NCBI GenBank assembly: GCA_003508835.1
Contig: PUFA01000557.1
Location: 1 to 64,000 of the forward strand
DNA: 64,000 nucleotides
Source of the DNA: Eonycteris spelaea
Taxonomy: Eukaryota; Chordata; Mammalia; Chiroptera; Pteropodidae
Direction: 5' to 3'
Under the pieces are notes generated by a model. The model had not been told where the DNA came from. It did no database searches and saw only the letters and a list, made by a program, of their open reading frames with translations. Below, in pieces: positions 22,931 to 35,095 of the stretch. A program made the position numbers and the translations under genes. Every line of letters starts with the position of its first letter. Within the stretch, counting starts at the first letter, position 1.

Positions 22931-23284
22931 ACCATCTTCGAATAGAACAGAGCGCCTCTTTGTTTTCCTCTCCTCCTTTTCTACAACTACCTGTTGAGTA
23001 CCTACTCTATTTCAGGTGTTGTGCTCAGTAGCTGGCCTATAGGAGAATGAGCCACATCCCTCCTTGCAGGATGCAGAATGGGCCCTCATTCATTAATCCT
23101 GTATGTCCTGAGGGTGGGCAGGCTGTGCATTGGACTTGACATGCTCCTCCATCCTGGTCTCATACCAGATGTGTGTAGGAAATCTTCTAAACCGCAGTAC
23201 AATCCCACACACTGTGCAGGAGAAGGGCCCAAATAGGTAAACACACACAATACATAATGCATAGTGGGTCCCTGACCAGGAGCG

Positions 23285-23360
23285 TCAATTTCGTTCATTC
23301 AATGTAGGTGTCAGTGCTGTCTTGAATCACTGCCTTGTTCAAGGATGCCAAAAGAAAGGA
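23285..23360 (+). pseudogene. Decayed mir-362/500-like hairpin
   Basis: 'gtaggtgtcagtgctgtctt' and 'ttgttcaaggatgccaaaag' align in order with mir-362 'ctaggtgtgagtgctgtttc' and 'attcaaggattcaaag'. Arm pairing is largely lost. An antisense L2 fragment follows at about 23405-23535 ('tgagtgtctcctagatgcca'), giving the same unit architecture as the live members. Confidence 0.6.
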
Positions 23361-24249
23361 GCCTTGTCCACATTTAGAAGGTTTAGAATTCTTTGTGTGG
23401 CAACTTTCCCTCCTTTTTCTTCCTTCCAAAGATATTTGAGTGTCTCCTAGATGCCAGGTACTATGTCAATCACAGAGGACATAGTAAAGATCAAAAGAGA
23501 ACAAGGTTGCTACCCTTACATTCAGGTGGGAGACTAATGAACACACTATGACACATGGATGCTGTGCACTAATAGGACGCTGTTCAGAAGAATGAATTGG
23601 GTAGGTCTTTATGTTCCTTGATACCTGCTCTGCGAAAATAAACACATGGAGGTTTTGCTACAGTGAGATTTCCACCACCCCATTCTCCAGAACACACCCA
23701 ACGATATACACCTGCATGCAGACATTCCCACCCCAGCAGGCAGACCAGTGAGCTTTCCTAACCCTCCCATCAATAGGGGCTAAATGAGGGAGATCTTCTT
23801 GCTGCTGTTCTTAGTGCTGCTGTGTGTGAGAGAAATCCTTCTTTACCTTTATGTACAGTTACTTGTGAACACACTATATACAGAATAGTGAGCTTTCCCT
23901 GTAAACAAACACACAACATGGCACTCAGGTTAGAAATACAGAAGGTGTATTCTCTATACATGAAGCTGTATCCACGGTGTGCATAGTAGATTGAATGTAA
24001 TTAGCAGTGAACCTTTTGCCTGTGTCCAGTGTGCAGGCAGTGAGCTTTCTACATGGTCCTGCAACAGCTAGAGCTTGAAGGAAAGTGGCTCTATTTCTTT
24101 GCTTATCTCAACACATGCATATGCAGAAAGGACATTTCACTTTTGTTTAATCATAGGTAAATCACCTATGAGCAGAAGAATGGTGTTTTTTGTACACACC
24201 ATACACGTGTGTGCATATATGACTGAAGATGCCTGAGCCTTCTGTTCGG

Positions 24250-24325
24250 GTCCCTATCTCTCGTTCTTGGTAGTTGGTTACAAATGCTGGCCCAGTCCAT
24301 TGCCTTAGTACAAAAATTCAAAGAG
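24250..24325 (+). pseudogene. Decayed mir-500/362-like hairpin
   Basis: 'ctatctctcgttcttggtag', 'acaaatgctggcccagtcca' and 'acaaaaattcaaagagaggt' correspond to 5' arm, loop and 3' arm of the mir-502/362 type. The outer 'ctctc' and 'gagag' still pair but the centre does not. Downstream is an L2 fragment split by a MER20. Confidence 0.5.
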
Positions 24326-24424
24326 AGGTAATCTCATCCATGTTTAAAAGAGCAGAGAGTCTTTACATTATCACTTCCATTCTTTTATTTCTTTGATGTT
24401 CATTTAGGGTGGTGGTTCTAAAAG

Positions 24425-24567
24425 AGTGGTTCTCAGCATGTGTCACCTGGGAACCTGTTAGAAATGCAAATTCTTGGGCCCTGATCTTGACCACTAAAGC
24501 ATGAACCATAGCAGTCTGTATTCTGACAAGCCTTCCAACTGTTTTCAGATCACTCAAGTTTAAGAAT
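24425..24567 (+). mobile_element. MER20 relic inserted in an L2 fragment
   Basis: 'gtggttctcagcatgtgtca', 'cctgttagaaatgcaaattc' and 'agtttaagaatcactgattt' mark a MER20. The L2 words on its two sides ('tttctttgatgttcattta' and 'gtgctgggacacagtgataa') join across it, so it inserted into the unit after duplication. Confidence 0.65.
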
Positions 24568-24887
24568 CACTGATTTAGTGTAAGTGCTGGGACACAGTGA
24601 TAAGAAAGTCAGGTGGGGGCAAGCTATAGAGGGGTGGAAAGGATCAAGTGTCCCCATTTCTTATGCACATTCCCAAGTACTATGTCCCTGCAGGGTGTGA
24701 GAGGGAGTACATCTGCTCATTATTCTCCCCACCTCCTCTAGAACAACACCTGCGCCAACATAGGGATTAAGATAACTCATAACCCAGAATATCAAGAAAG
24801 AGCCTTATCATTACTTTTCAAGGCATGCACTTAACACTATAGACACATACACATATACACATATACATGGTGTGCAGAAGAAATGAG

Positions 24888-24985
24888 CTGCTCCTTCTCC
24901 CATACCCATTGCATATCGGAGTTGTGAATTCTCCAAAGCACCTCCTGTGTGCATGGATTACAGGAGAGTGAGCCTTATCATCATG
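24888..24985 (+). ncRNA. MIR660: microRNA precursor mir-660
   Basis: The 5p arm at 24903-24924 (tacccattgcatatcggagt..) and 3p arm at 24940-24960 (acctcctgtgtgcatggatt..) look identical to human miR-660 from memory. The loop 'gtgaattctccaaagc' is one C longer than the human loop. The flanks 'ctgctccttctccca' and 'caggagagtgagcctt' keep the family lower stem. An L2 fragment starts at about 25008 and is cut off at about 25068 by element B. In human the next member, mir-502, is only about 1.4 kb away as I recall; here it is 10.4 kb away. Confidence 0.95.
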
Positions 24986-25561
24986 AACCATCTATCAAAC
25001 AATTCAATCAACGCACATATTTATTGAACATTTTTTATGCCATGCACTGTGCCGGGAGTTCTCGTTCTCTCTCTCTCTTGCCTTTTAAAACAGTTTTATA
25101 TGTTTATTTTTTTCATTTATACTTGACAAACAATATATTAGTTTCAGGTGTACACCGCAGTGTTAGACATTTACATGACTTTTGAAGTGATCACCCCAAT
25201 AAATCCAGTACCCATCTGAACACCATGCATAGTTATTACAGTATTACTACTGACTATATTGCCATGCTATAATATATAACATCCCCATGACTATTTTATA
25301 AACTATCAATTTGTATCTCTAATTCTCTCCCACTTCACCCATCCCCACCCCCAATCTGACAACCATAAAAATGCTCTCTGTATCTATGAGCTGTTTTTGT
25401 TGTTTGTTTATCCTGTTCTCTAGATTCTACTTATGAATTTGTCTTTTTTCTGACTTAATCCACTCAGCACAATACTCTCTAGGTTCATTCATGTTGTTGC
25501 GGATGGGCAAAGATTTCATTCTTTTTTTATGGCTGAGTAATATTCCTGTATATATGTATTA

Positions 25562-25900
25562 TCACCTCTTCTTTAGCCAATCATCCATGATGAACACCCG
25601 AGATGCCTCCATATCTTGGCACTGTAAATAATGCTGCAATAAACATATGGATTTAATATGTCCTCTTAAAAGTAGTGTTTTGGGTTTTTTCAGATAAATA
25701 CCCAGAAATGAGATAACTAGGTTTTCTTTGTCTCTTGGTATAGCTTTTGTTTTAAAGTCTATTTTGTCTGGCGTAAGTATTGCTACTCCAGCTTTTTTGT
25801 TTGCTTCCACTTCATGAACACATCTTTTCCATCCTTTACTATTGTTCGTGTGGATCTTTCAATCTGAAGTGTCCCTTGTAGGCAGCACATATAAGGGTCT
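25562..25900 (-). pseudogene. ORF2 start/end fusion relic in element B
   Basis: The antisense translation at 25562-25810 reads KKAGVAILTPDKIDFKTKAI then PRDKEN, which is endonuclease domain. It then runs directly into FLGIYLKKPKTLL and degenerate C-terminal sequence ending MDDWLKK. The frame is open across the junction in this copy. The join sits at the same place as in copy A, at about 25710-25725. Reverse transcriptase is absent. Whether the product was ever made is unknown. Confidence 0.7.
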
Positions 25901-26216
25901 TCTTTTCTTAGCATTCAGGCCCCTATCCTTTTGATTAGTCCATTTTATTAAAGTAATTGTTGGTAGATATATAGTTATTGTCATTTTAATATTCATCTTT
26001 TTGATATATTTTTTAATTTGTCCTTCTTCATGAAAGAAGTCCCTCTAACATTTCCTATAATCTGGCTTGGTGGTGATGAATTCCTTTAAAGTTATTCTTG
26101 TCTGGGAAGCTCTTTATCTGTCTTAAATTCTATATGATAGCTTTGCTGGGTAGAGCAATCTTGGTTGTAGGTCTTGCTTTTCATCACTTTGACTATTTCC
26201 TGCCAAGCCTTCTAGT

Positions 26217-26227
26217 CTACAAAGTTT
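26217..26227. repeat. Target-site duplication, left copy, of the nested L1
   Basis: 'ctacaaagttt' here and 'ctaccaagttt' at 32516-32526 match at 10 of 11 positions and flank the L1 exactly. The left copy abuts the antisense poly-A (T-rich) tail. Confidence 0.75.
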
Positions 26228-26689
26228 GTTTTTCTTTCTTTCTTTCTTTTTTTTTAAAATAAGTTCATTGGGGTAACATTGGTTAATACAATTATATAAT
26301 TTTCAGGTGTACATTATCATTTGACATCTGTATATTCTATTGTGTGTTTACCACCCAAAGTTCAGTTTCCTTCAGCTATCATAATTTGATTCCTTTACCC
26401 ACTTCACCTTCCCCCTAACCCCATATTTGACCCCCTTTACCCTGTCTACCTCCCCCTTCCTCCCCACCCCACTAATAACCACTAATCTATAGTCCTCTGG
26501 TAACCACTAGTCTATAGTCCATGTCCATGTATCTCTGTTTTGTTTGTCCTGTTCATTTTTTGCTTTCAGGTTTTATATCCCACATATAAGTGATGATCAT
26601 GTGATTTCAGCTTTTCCTTTCTGGCTTATTTTGCTTACCATAATTATCTCTGAGGTCCTCCATGTTGTGGCAATGGCAGTAATTTCATC

Positions 26690-26714
26690 TCTTCTATGGC
26701 TGAGTAATTTCCAT

Positions 26715-26747
<33 letters not shown>

Positions 26748-29700
26748 GTTGTACCAAAGCGTCTTTAGCCAATCATTTATCATAAGGCACTTCAGCTGCT
26801 TCCATGTCCTGGCCACTGTGAATAATGCTGCTGTGAACATCAGTGTGCAAATATTTTTTTGGATATGGACTTTCAAGTCTTTGGGGTAAATACCCAGAAG
26901 AAGGATTGCTGGATTATATGGTAGATCAATTATTAGTTTTTTGAGGAACTCTGTGCCATTTTCCATAGTGGCTGCACCAATTTGCAGTCCCATTAGCAGT
27001 GTATGAGGGTTCCTTATTCTCCGCATCCTCTCCAACATTTGTTATTACTTGTCCTATTGATTATAGCTATTATAACAGGTGTGAGATGGTATCTCATTGT
27101 AGATTTGATTTGCATTTCCCTAATAGCTAGCGATGTTGAGCATCTTTTCATATATTTGTTGGCTATTTGTACGTCCTCTAGGGAGAAGTGTCTGTTCAGG
27201 TCCTCTGCCCACTTTTTGATTGATCAATTGTTTTTTTGTTATTGAGTCATATGAATTCTTTGTATATTTTGATATTAGACCCATATGCAAATATATTTTT
27301 TCCATTCAGATGGTTGTCTCTTTACTTGTTGATGATTTCTTTTGCTGAGCAGAAGCTTTTTAGTTTGATGTAGTCCCATTCATTTATTTTAGCTTTTACT
27401 TCCCTTGCTTTTGGTCAAATTCATAAAATCCTCTTTAAGTCCAAGGTCCTTGAGTTTCAGTTCCTATTTTCTTCTGTGTATTTTATTGTTTCAGGTCTTA
27501 TATTCAGGTCCTTAATTCGTTTTGAGTTAATTTTGGTGTGTGGTGATAGACAACAGTCTAGTTCATTCTTTTGCAGGTGGCTTTCCAGTTTTCCAGCACC
27601 ATTTATTGAAGAGGCTTCCTTTCTCCACTGTATGTTTTTGGCTTTTTTGTCGAAAATTATTTGCCCATATAAATATAGGTTTACTTCTGGACTCTCGATT
27701 CTGTTCCACTGGTTTGTGTGTCTGTTTTGCTGCTGTTTTGATTACTTTGCTTTGTAGTATAATTTGAAGTCAGGCAGAGTGATGCCTCCAGCCTCATTCT
27801 TTTCTTCAGGATGGCTTTGGCAATTCAGGGTCTTTGTGCTTCCATACAAATCTGATGATTTTTTGTTCTATTTCTTTAAAAAATGCGATGGGATTTTGAT
27901 GGGGATTGCATTAAATCTGTATAATGCTTTAGGTAATATGGTCATTTTAACTATGTTGATTCTTCCAATCCAAACATGGAATATCTTTCCATTTCTTTGT
28001 ATCTTCTTCAATTTCTTTTAATAGGGTCTTATAGTTTTCATTATATAGGTCCTTCACTGTTCATTAAATTTATTCCTAGGTATTTTATTCTTTGTTGCAA
28101 TTGCAAAAGGAATTATTTTTTCCACTTCTTTTTCTGACACTTCATTATTAGAGTATAGGAACGCTATGGATTTTTGAATGTTGATTTTGTATCCAGAGAC
28201 TTTACTGTATTTGCTTATTGTTTCTAGTAGTGTTCTTGTGGAGTCTTTAGGGTTTTCTATATAGAGAACATGTCATCTGCAAATAGTGACAGTTTGACTT
28301 CTTTCCTATTTGGATGCTTTTATATCTTTCTCTTGTCTGATTGCACTGGCTAGGGTCCAATGTTATATTGAATAACAGTGGTGATAGTGGACAGCCTTGC
28401 CTTGTTCCTGATCTTTAGAGGGAAGGTTTTTAGTTTTTCACCATTAAGTGTAATGTTGCTGAGGGTTTGTCATAGATGGCCTTTATTATGTTAAGGTACT
28501 TTCTTTATACGATTTTGTTAAGTGTTTTGATCATAAATGGATGCTGTATCTTGTTGAAGGCTTTTTCTGCATCTATTGATATGATCATATGATTCTTATT
28601 TTTTAATTTGTTTATGTGGCATATCACATTAATTGATTTGTATGTTGAACCATCCCTGTGTCTGGGATGAAGCCCACTTGATCTTGTATAATCTTTTTAA
28701 TATGTTGTGTGTTCAGTTTGCTAGTATCTTATTTAGGATTTTTCATCTGTGTTCATGAGAGATATTGGTCTGTAGTTTTCTTTTTGTGTGTGTTATTTTT
28801 ACCAGGTTTTGGTATCAGAGTAATATTGGCCTCATAAAATGAGTTGGAAGTATTGCCTCCTCTTCAATTTTTGGAAGAGTTTGAGGAGAATAGGTATAAA
28901 TCTTTGAATGTTTGGTAGAATTCACTGGTAAAGCATCTGGTCCTGGACTTTTACTTTTTGGTAGGTTTTTGTTGATTGTTTCAATTTCCATACTGCTGAT
29001 CAGTCTATTTAGATTTTCCGTTCTTTTTGATTCAGTCTAGGAAGGTTGTATTTTTAAGTACTGGTCCATTTCTTCTAGGTTTATTAAATTTGGTTTTATA
29101 TCTTTTTCATAGTATTCTTGTATGATCCTTTGTATTTCTGCAATGTCAGTCGTAATTTCCCTCTTTCATCCCTGATTTTGTTTATTTGTGTCCTTTTTCT
29201 TTTTTCTTTAGTGAGTCTAGCCAGGGGTTTGTCAATTTTATTAACCTTCTCAAAGAACCAGCTCTTGTTGCATTATTTTTTATTTTTTTTCTTTTTTTGT
29301 TTTTGTTTTCAATTTCATTATTTCTGCTAATTTTGATGATTTCTTTCCTTCTGCTGACTTTAGGCTTCATTTGTTCTTTCTTTCTAGTTTTTATTTTTTA
29401 AGATGAAGCATTAGGTTGTTTATTTGGGCTCATTCTTGTTTTTGGAGATAGGCCTGTAATGATATGAACTTTCCTCTTATGACCTTTTGCCATGTCCCAA
29501 AAGTTTTGATATGTTGTACTATCATTATCATTCATTTCTATGTATCTCTTGATTCTCTTTTTCTTCTCTGACCCAGTTATTCTTCAGTAGCATGTTGTTT
29601 AATCTCCATGTATTTGTGGTTCTTCCTGATTTCTTTTGCAGTTGATCTCTAGTTTCAAAGCATTATGATCAGAGAATATGGTTGGTATGATTTCAACCCT

Positions 29701-30457
29701 CTTATATTTGTTGAGGCTATCTCTGTGTCCCAGTATGTGGTCAATTCTTGAGAATGTTCCATGTGCACTAGAGAAGAATGTATAAGCAGCTGTTTGGGAT
29801 GGAAGGCTCTGTAAATGTCAATTATGTCCAGTTGGTTAATGTGTCATTTAAGGATGTTATTTCCTTATTGATTTTCTGTTTGGATGATCTGTCCATATCC
29901 ACAGTGGGTATTTAGGTCCCTACTATGATAGTGTTTTGGTCTGTTCTCCTTTAGTTCTGTTAGTAATTTTATATTTCAGGGGTTCCTGATTGGGAGCATA
30001 GATATTAATAAGTGTTATGTCTTCTTGGTGCATGATTCCTTTATCATTATGAAGTGTCCTCAGTATCTTTCTTTACCTTTTTTATTTTGAAGTCTTTTTG
30101 TCTGATATTAGTACCACTACCCACTTTTCTCTGAATGCCATTTGCTTGAAATATCATTTTCCACCCTTTCACTTTGAGTCTATATTTGTCTTTGGAGCTG
30201 AGATGTGTCTCCTGGAGGCAGCATATGGTTGGGTTTTGTTTTTTGATCCATTCTGCAACTTGTGCCTTTTTATTGGTGAGTTCAGTCCATTTACATTTAG
30301 GGTGATTATTGAAATATGAGGTCTTCTTATAGCCATTTATCTTGCTTTCTTGTAGCGCGGTGTTTCCATTGCTTCCTTGTCCTTGTGCACTGTTTTCTTT
30401 ATTTTGGTGGATTTTATGGTTTTTCATTCTGGTCCTTCTTGTTGTAGTTATAAACAA
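26690..30457 (-). pseudogene. L1 ORF2 relic (endonuclease-reverse transcriptase)
   Basis: The N-terminal fragment at 30047-30457 (antisense) contains KKAQVAEWIKKQNPTICCLQ then ETHLSSKDKYRLKVKGWK, the start of the APE-type endonuclease. The C-terminal fragment at 26694-27038 contains LLLGIYPKDL and ICTLMFTAALFTVARTWKQ then the WYN end. Between them the + strand carries the usual reverse-transcriptase region in the right order, but in many frame segments. ORF2p nicks DNA and copies L1 RNA in intact elements. This copy cannot make it. Confidence 0.8.
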
Positions 30458-30789
30458 TGGTTCTGAATCTTTAGTGTGTGGTTACCAATTATGAATACAT
30501 AAAGAGTAGTTTATATATATACGTCATTCATTATTTTTTGCACGTGCCTTATCTCCATTCCCCTTTCCGAATTGGATCTTTGATTCCCCCACCTTTTCTG
30601 TCATTTTTATCTCAATTTGTCCCTTTGAATGCTGAAAGTTCATTACTATCTTGTTTATAACATTCTCTTCTTATTTTTAATCTTATAATGCCGTGTTCTT
30701 AGTAAGGTTTGCACTCTTTTGTTTCTCTTTTGTCCAATAGTCACTTTACTCCTAATTAGTTTTTTTTTGGTCATTTTTTTTAGGTAAAC

Positions 30790-31700
30790 TGACCCCTTTC
30801 AGTATTTCCTGTTGCAGGCCTTCTAGCGGAGAATTCATCAATTTTTTGTATGTTCTGGAAATGTCTTAATTTCTCTTTCATATCTGAAGGAGTGCTTAGC
30901 TGGTTAACATTATTCTAGGCTGCTAGTTCCTTTTACTTGTTTAAATATTTGATCCCATTCTTTTCTGGCTTATGAGGTTTGCATTGAGAAGTCCAATGAT
31001 AATCTAATGGTTTTTATCTTTTATAAATTACCATTTTTTTCTCTCTGCTTCCTTGAGAATTCTGTCTTTGTTGTTCGATTTTTGATAATTTTAATACAGT
31101 GTGTCTTGATGAAGGCCATTTTGGTTTTGAGATAACTGAGTGTTCTATAGACTTTTTGAATTCCAAGATCTAGCTCATTCTTTAGATTTGGGAAATTCTC
31201 GTCAACTATTTGTCTGAAAATGCTTTCTATTCACTGTTCCTTTTCTTCCTCTTCAATAATGCCATTATTCTTATGTTTTCTCTCCTTATGGTAATCAGCT
31301 AGTTCTTGAATTTGTCTTTCATTAGTTTTCAGTCTTTGATCTCTCCCTTCTTCCTCTGATTTATTTCTAGATTTCTGTCTTCGATATCACTGGTCCTTTC
31401 CTCATTTTGTTGACTCAATTTCCCCAAGCTTGCCATTTCATTTTTCAACCCTTGCAGTGTGTTTTTTCATTTCCAGAAGTTCTAATTTGGTTCTTTTTTG
31501 AGGTATTTCAATCTCCTTGCTCCACTGATCTAAGTGTTTTTTTCAATTCCTGCAATTGTTAATTTGATTTATTTTGGGTTTCATTGTTTTTTTTAGTAGT
31601 ACCATCCTTGATTCTCTAATCATTTAAGTTGCCTGTTTCTATGTCTGTAACTTATTTTCTGGAGATTTTTTTTCTCTTTCTTTCTGAGCTGACTTGTCAC
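30790..31700 (-). pseudogene. L1 ORF1 relic
   Basis: The region lies between ORF2 and the 5' UTR in the position of ORF1. It includes 'gactttttgaattccaagat' and 'ctcattttgttgactcaatt'. These are antisense of RNA-binding and coiled-coil parts. No open frame above 60 codons survives. Confidence 0.6.
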
Positions 31701-31899
31701 CTCAGTTTTCATGGTGTTTAATGGTCTATATCTCACCTAGGCATTAATGCAAGTGTAATCTACTGTTTTTCCAGAAAGAAGATTTATTATATAAAGGTCT
31801 ATCTTTAGCCTGTTGCAAAGGGTACCTTTTCTTTTGGTTTTCAGTAGATGGCATCTAAGCCTCTTGGATTCCTGCTTTATATAAAGTCTTATTAATGCT

Positions 31900-32515
31900 T
31901 TTTAAACTTTCTTTGTAGATATTTAATCATGCTCGCTACCCTCAGTTTCAGTCCCTGTCAGTGTCAGCAACAGTCTTGGCAGTGTTTGCTCAGATTCCCT
32001 TGGGACCCGCAGTGAATGGTCTTGGAAGGTATGGGGGGAGGGACCCTCTGGGTTGGGGCTTGGGGGCTGCGGCTCAGCTTTGGTTTTGAAATTGGGGCCA
32101 GCAAAAATCAACTGTTGTTCCTCTGTGGTCCCATCCTGCTTCTTTGCTTTCTGCCCTGATGACTGGCCTCTGCAGCTTTCCCAGGCAGGGCTGTTTGGAG
32201 CCCTCCAGCTTTCCCAGGCAGAGCTGTCTGGGGAACTCACTGTAGGAACTTGTCACTTCTCCTTTCCCTTTCTCCCTGCAGGGAGCTCTGGGCAGCTGAG
32301 AGAGATAGCTTCTTTATTCATCCCGGTCCACCGCCCGACACCTGGGGTTCTGACCTGCGGTAGCTCTTATGTGCAGATCCCAAGCTCAGATGTGCTGGTA
32401 TGCAGTTTGGGTGTTTTTTTTTTTTTTTTTGGTTGAGTTTTGGATTATCAGCTTCTTGTTGTTTCAGGGGAGAGATCTGGGGACGTCTCTCATTCCGCCA
32501 TGTTTTCCAAAGATC
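31900..32515 (-). promoter_or_regulatory. L1 5' UTR (internal promoter region)
   Basis: A GC-richer stretch with a repeated 'agctttcccaggcagagctg'-like word (twice near 32175 and 32210). It ends at the element's 5' boundary. In active L1s this holds the internal promoter. It would fire leftward, antisense to the microRNAs. Activity is not established. Confidence 0.5.
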
Positions 32516-34665
32516 CTACCAAGTTTCTGTTGAGAAATCAGCTCACAATTTTATGAGAGTTCCCTTCTAGATAACCAATTGCTTCTTTTTTAAGATTTTC
32601 TCTTTGTGTTTAACCTTTCGCATTTTAATATTGTGTCTTGGTATGGTCCTCTTTGCATTCATCTTGTTTGGGACCCTTTGGGCTTCCTTGGGTTATATGT
32701 CTATTTTCTTTACCAGGTTTGGAAAATTTTCCATCATTATTTCTTCAAATAGTTTTTTGATTCCTGGCTCTCTCTCTTGTTCTTCTGGTGTCCCTATGAT
32801 GTCAATGTTGTTATGCTTAATGTTTGTCCCAGAGGTTCCTTAAAGTATCCTCATTTTTATTTTTGGATTCTTTTTTCTTGTTGCTGTTCTGATTGGGTGT
32901 CTTCCACTACCTCATTCTCTAGTCCTGATTCTTTCCTCCACTTTATTCATTCTGTTGGTTCCCTCTAATGTACTTTTCATCTCAGATAGTGTATTCTTCA
33001 TTTCTGACTGGTTCCCATATTGTTTTCCATTTCCATTTTTGTTTTTTATCTCTATATTAAAGGCCTCACTGAGTTCATCTACTCTTCCCCAAAGGTCATT
33101 GGGTGTCCCTATTACCAGTGTTTTGAACTCTTCATCAGGTAGATTGCTTATCTCCATTTTGTTTAGTTTTTTTTTCCCCTGGAGCTCTGTTCTGTTCTTT
33201 TATTTGGGACATATTTCTTTGTCTTCCCATTTTGGCTGCTCCCTTGTGTTTGTTTCTACGTCTAGGTGGGCCACTATGTTCCCTGACTTAGAAAGAGTGG
33301 GTCTTACATAGTAGATGTGCTGTGGGGCCCAGTGGCACAAGTCTTCTCTGGTCATTTAAGCAGAGCACTCTAGGTATGATACCTTGTATGGGTTGTGTGT
33401 GTGTCCTATTGTAGTTGAGCCTTGGTTACTGTTTGCTCAGCATGGGAGGGATTGACCCTCAGGCTGATTGGTTGTAATGACTGGCCATGACCAGTGGAGG
33501 AGCTGTGGGTTCAGGGTTTGAACCCTAAGAGCAAGAGTCGCTTTAGCAGGGCTCTGGTGCCTATCCTGTCTGCCCTTTCAGTGTGGTCATCCTCAGCTGT
33601 AACCCTGGTGGTATTTCAAGCTTAGACCCAAGCTGGTCTCAGGTGTGCAGGCCAGGTACTCCCGGGGGTGGTGCTCAGCTTGGGCCCAGCTAGTGTGAGC
33701 CACCAAGCAATCCTCAGATGGCTGCCACCCACACTGGGCTTGGAAGTGCCTCAAGAGGCAGCCACTAACCGAGGCCTGCTACCAACTAGTACCAAGCTTG
33801 GGGCTGCTCACCAAGAGGTACGGGGCATGCTGAGGCCAGATGCTGCATGTTTAGGTTTTGCGAACCTTTGAGTGATTTTAAGAAAAGTCTGTAGCCTGAG
33901 CCAAGGCAGGCTGTTTGTAATGGAAAATCCACTGGAAGCGGCTTGGATGGCCTACATGTTGGGAGGGGCAAGGTCTCAGGGAATCACCAGGCGGGGTGAA
34001 CAGTGTTAGCTACATTGATGGAGACTCAGATATGACACCTTTCCTGGTTCTGCAAGTCAAGTGGGAGGGCTCAACAAAGGAAAAATGCCCTCTGCTAGCA
34101 CTTCTGTTAGGAGAAAGCCATCCCTTCAGCCTCGCCCTGAAGCCAGACAACCCAGTTCCTCCTAATGTGCCCCTGGTGCCCTTTGAGCTTCTGCCCCAAA
34201 GCTGGTGCCCGAGAGAGCGAGTCAGTCAGCAGTAGTCCACATGTGTACCCAAAATAGGAACATCTGTGACTCCCTCAACTCTCCATCTCACTCAGTCACC
34301 ACCTCTGCTGGTTTTCCCAAGCCAAAAGTTTTGGAGACTTCTGTTCCAGCATTGGAACCTGGACTGGGGAGCCCAGTGTGGGACCGGGACTTCTCACTCT
34401 TCCAGGGGATATCTGCAGCCGAGATATTTCTCCTAATTCTTAACCACCACACATGGGTGTTTGGACCAGCCATTTCACTGTCTCTGCCCCTTCCTACCAA
34501 GTCTCGAGGTGGCCTCTTCTTTGTGTCCCCAGTTGTGGGACTTCTGTTCAGCCAGAATTCAGGTGACTCCCAATGATGGCTATTCTGTAGTTTAGTTGTA
34601 ATTCTGATAATTGCTGTGAGAGGAAGACAAGCACAGTGTTTACCCTACTCTGCTATTTTGACTGG
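32516..34665 (-). mobile_element. Element B, 5' part
   Basis: It resumes with the ORF1 region ('aagtttctgttgagaaatca' matches 'aagtttctattgaaaaatga' at 14275 in copy A) and continues to a 5' UTR (33310-34665) parallel to copy A. Examples are 'tgggttcagggtttgaaccc' and 'ccagatgctgcatgtttagg'. It ends 'ctctgctattttgactgg', as copy A ends 'ctctgtcatcttgactgg'. An antisense coiled-coil ORF1 fragment is at 32912-33157 (LWGRVDELSEAFNIEIKNKN). Confidence 0.75.
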
Positions 34666-35014
34666 ATTAGACAGCTGCTCTCTTTACAGGACTCCTGTCC
34701 AGTTTGAGGTGTGTGGTAAGTGAACTTCCCCAGGCCTAGACAACAGGCATGCAGGGTATACCAGGAATTGAGCCTTCTCATTCTCCTGTGCATACCCATC
34801 TCCCTGTGCATGAATGCATATGCATGCCGCATACACAACACACACACACAAATGTAGACACATTTCTGCACAAAACTGAAAGGCAGGAGAGAGGCTTCAT
34901 TATTATTTACACTTGTCTTCAGAAATGTTGTACAAACTGTAATTTCTTGTTGTACACACACTCAAATACACGAGTGGTGTGCAGGTACCTGAACCATGAC
35001 GTTTGCTCCTTTTC
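34666..35014 (+). repeat. Decayed hairpin unit after element B
   Basis: 'gtttgaggtgtgtggtaagt', 'caacaggcatgcagggtata' and 'ccaggaattgagccttctca' resemble a mir-188-like unit, followed by CA runs. Pairing is poor. It marks where the array continues after the insertion. Confidence 0.4.
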
Positions 35015-35095
35015 CCTATTCTTTCACCCCTAGGTCAAGTATTGGCTTATCAATGCAGTGGTCTTGTGCAAAAATACAAGATTGAGCCTGGTGTA
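35015..35095 (+). pseudogene. Decayed mir-500/362-like hairpin
   Basis: 'tctttcacccctaggtcaag', 'atcaatgcagtggtcttgtg' and 'aatacaagattgagcctggt' follow the arm-loop-arm-flank order of the family. Arm complementarity is lost. An antisense L2 fragment follows at about 35140-35275. Confidence 0.5.

Larger units (their letters stand above)
25068..26227 (-). mobile_element. Element B, 3' part (internally deleted L1)
   Basis: This is the antisense 3' half of a copy-A-type element. It has a 3' UTR with 'attagtttcaggtgtacacc' (25138), the fused ORF2 relic at about 25560-25900, and the spacer up to the ORF1 C-terminal region ('ctgggaagctctttatctgt' at 26104). At 26228 it is broken by a younger L1 and resumes at 32516. 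Total length without the nested L1 is about 3.3 kb, close to copy A. Confidence 0.75.
26228..32515 (-). mobile_element. Structurally complete L1, nested in element B
   Basis: A 6.3-kb antisense L1. On + it runs from poly-T (26229-26257) and a 3' UTR ('aagttcattggggtaacatt', 'caggtgtacatt', 'ccacccaaagttcag') through ORF2 (about 30457 to 26560), the intergenic gap, ORF1 (about 31700 to 30790) and a GC-rich 5' UTR ending '..ttccgccatgttttcc' near 32510. It has a target-site duplication on both sides. Both ORFs are broken by shifts and stops, so it is dead. The 3' UTR wording resembles bat L1s as I recall them. It is the youngest large insertion in the window by nesting order in this region. Confidence 0.85.

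Noticed and set aside
23285..24325. Decayed hairpins proposed as novel microRNAs
   Set aside because: By-eye pairing of the arms is too poor for Drosha/Dicer substrates. Without small-RNA reads they are best called pseudogenes.
32053..32436. 127-codon frame with a CpG-island-like look (+)
   Set aside because: It is the antisense of the nested L1's 5' UTR.
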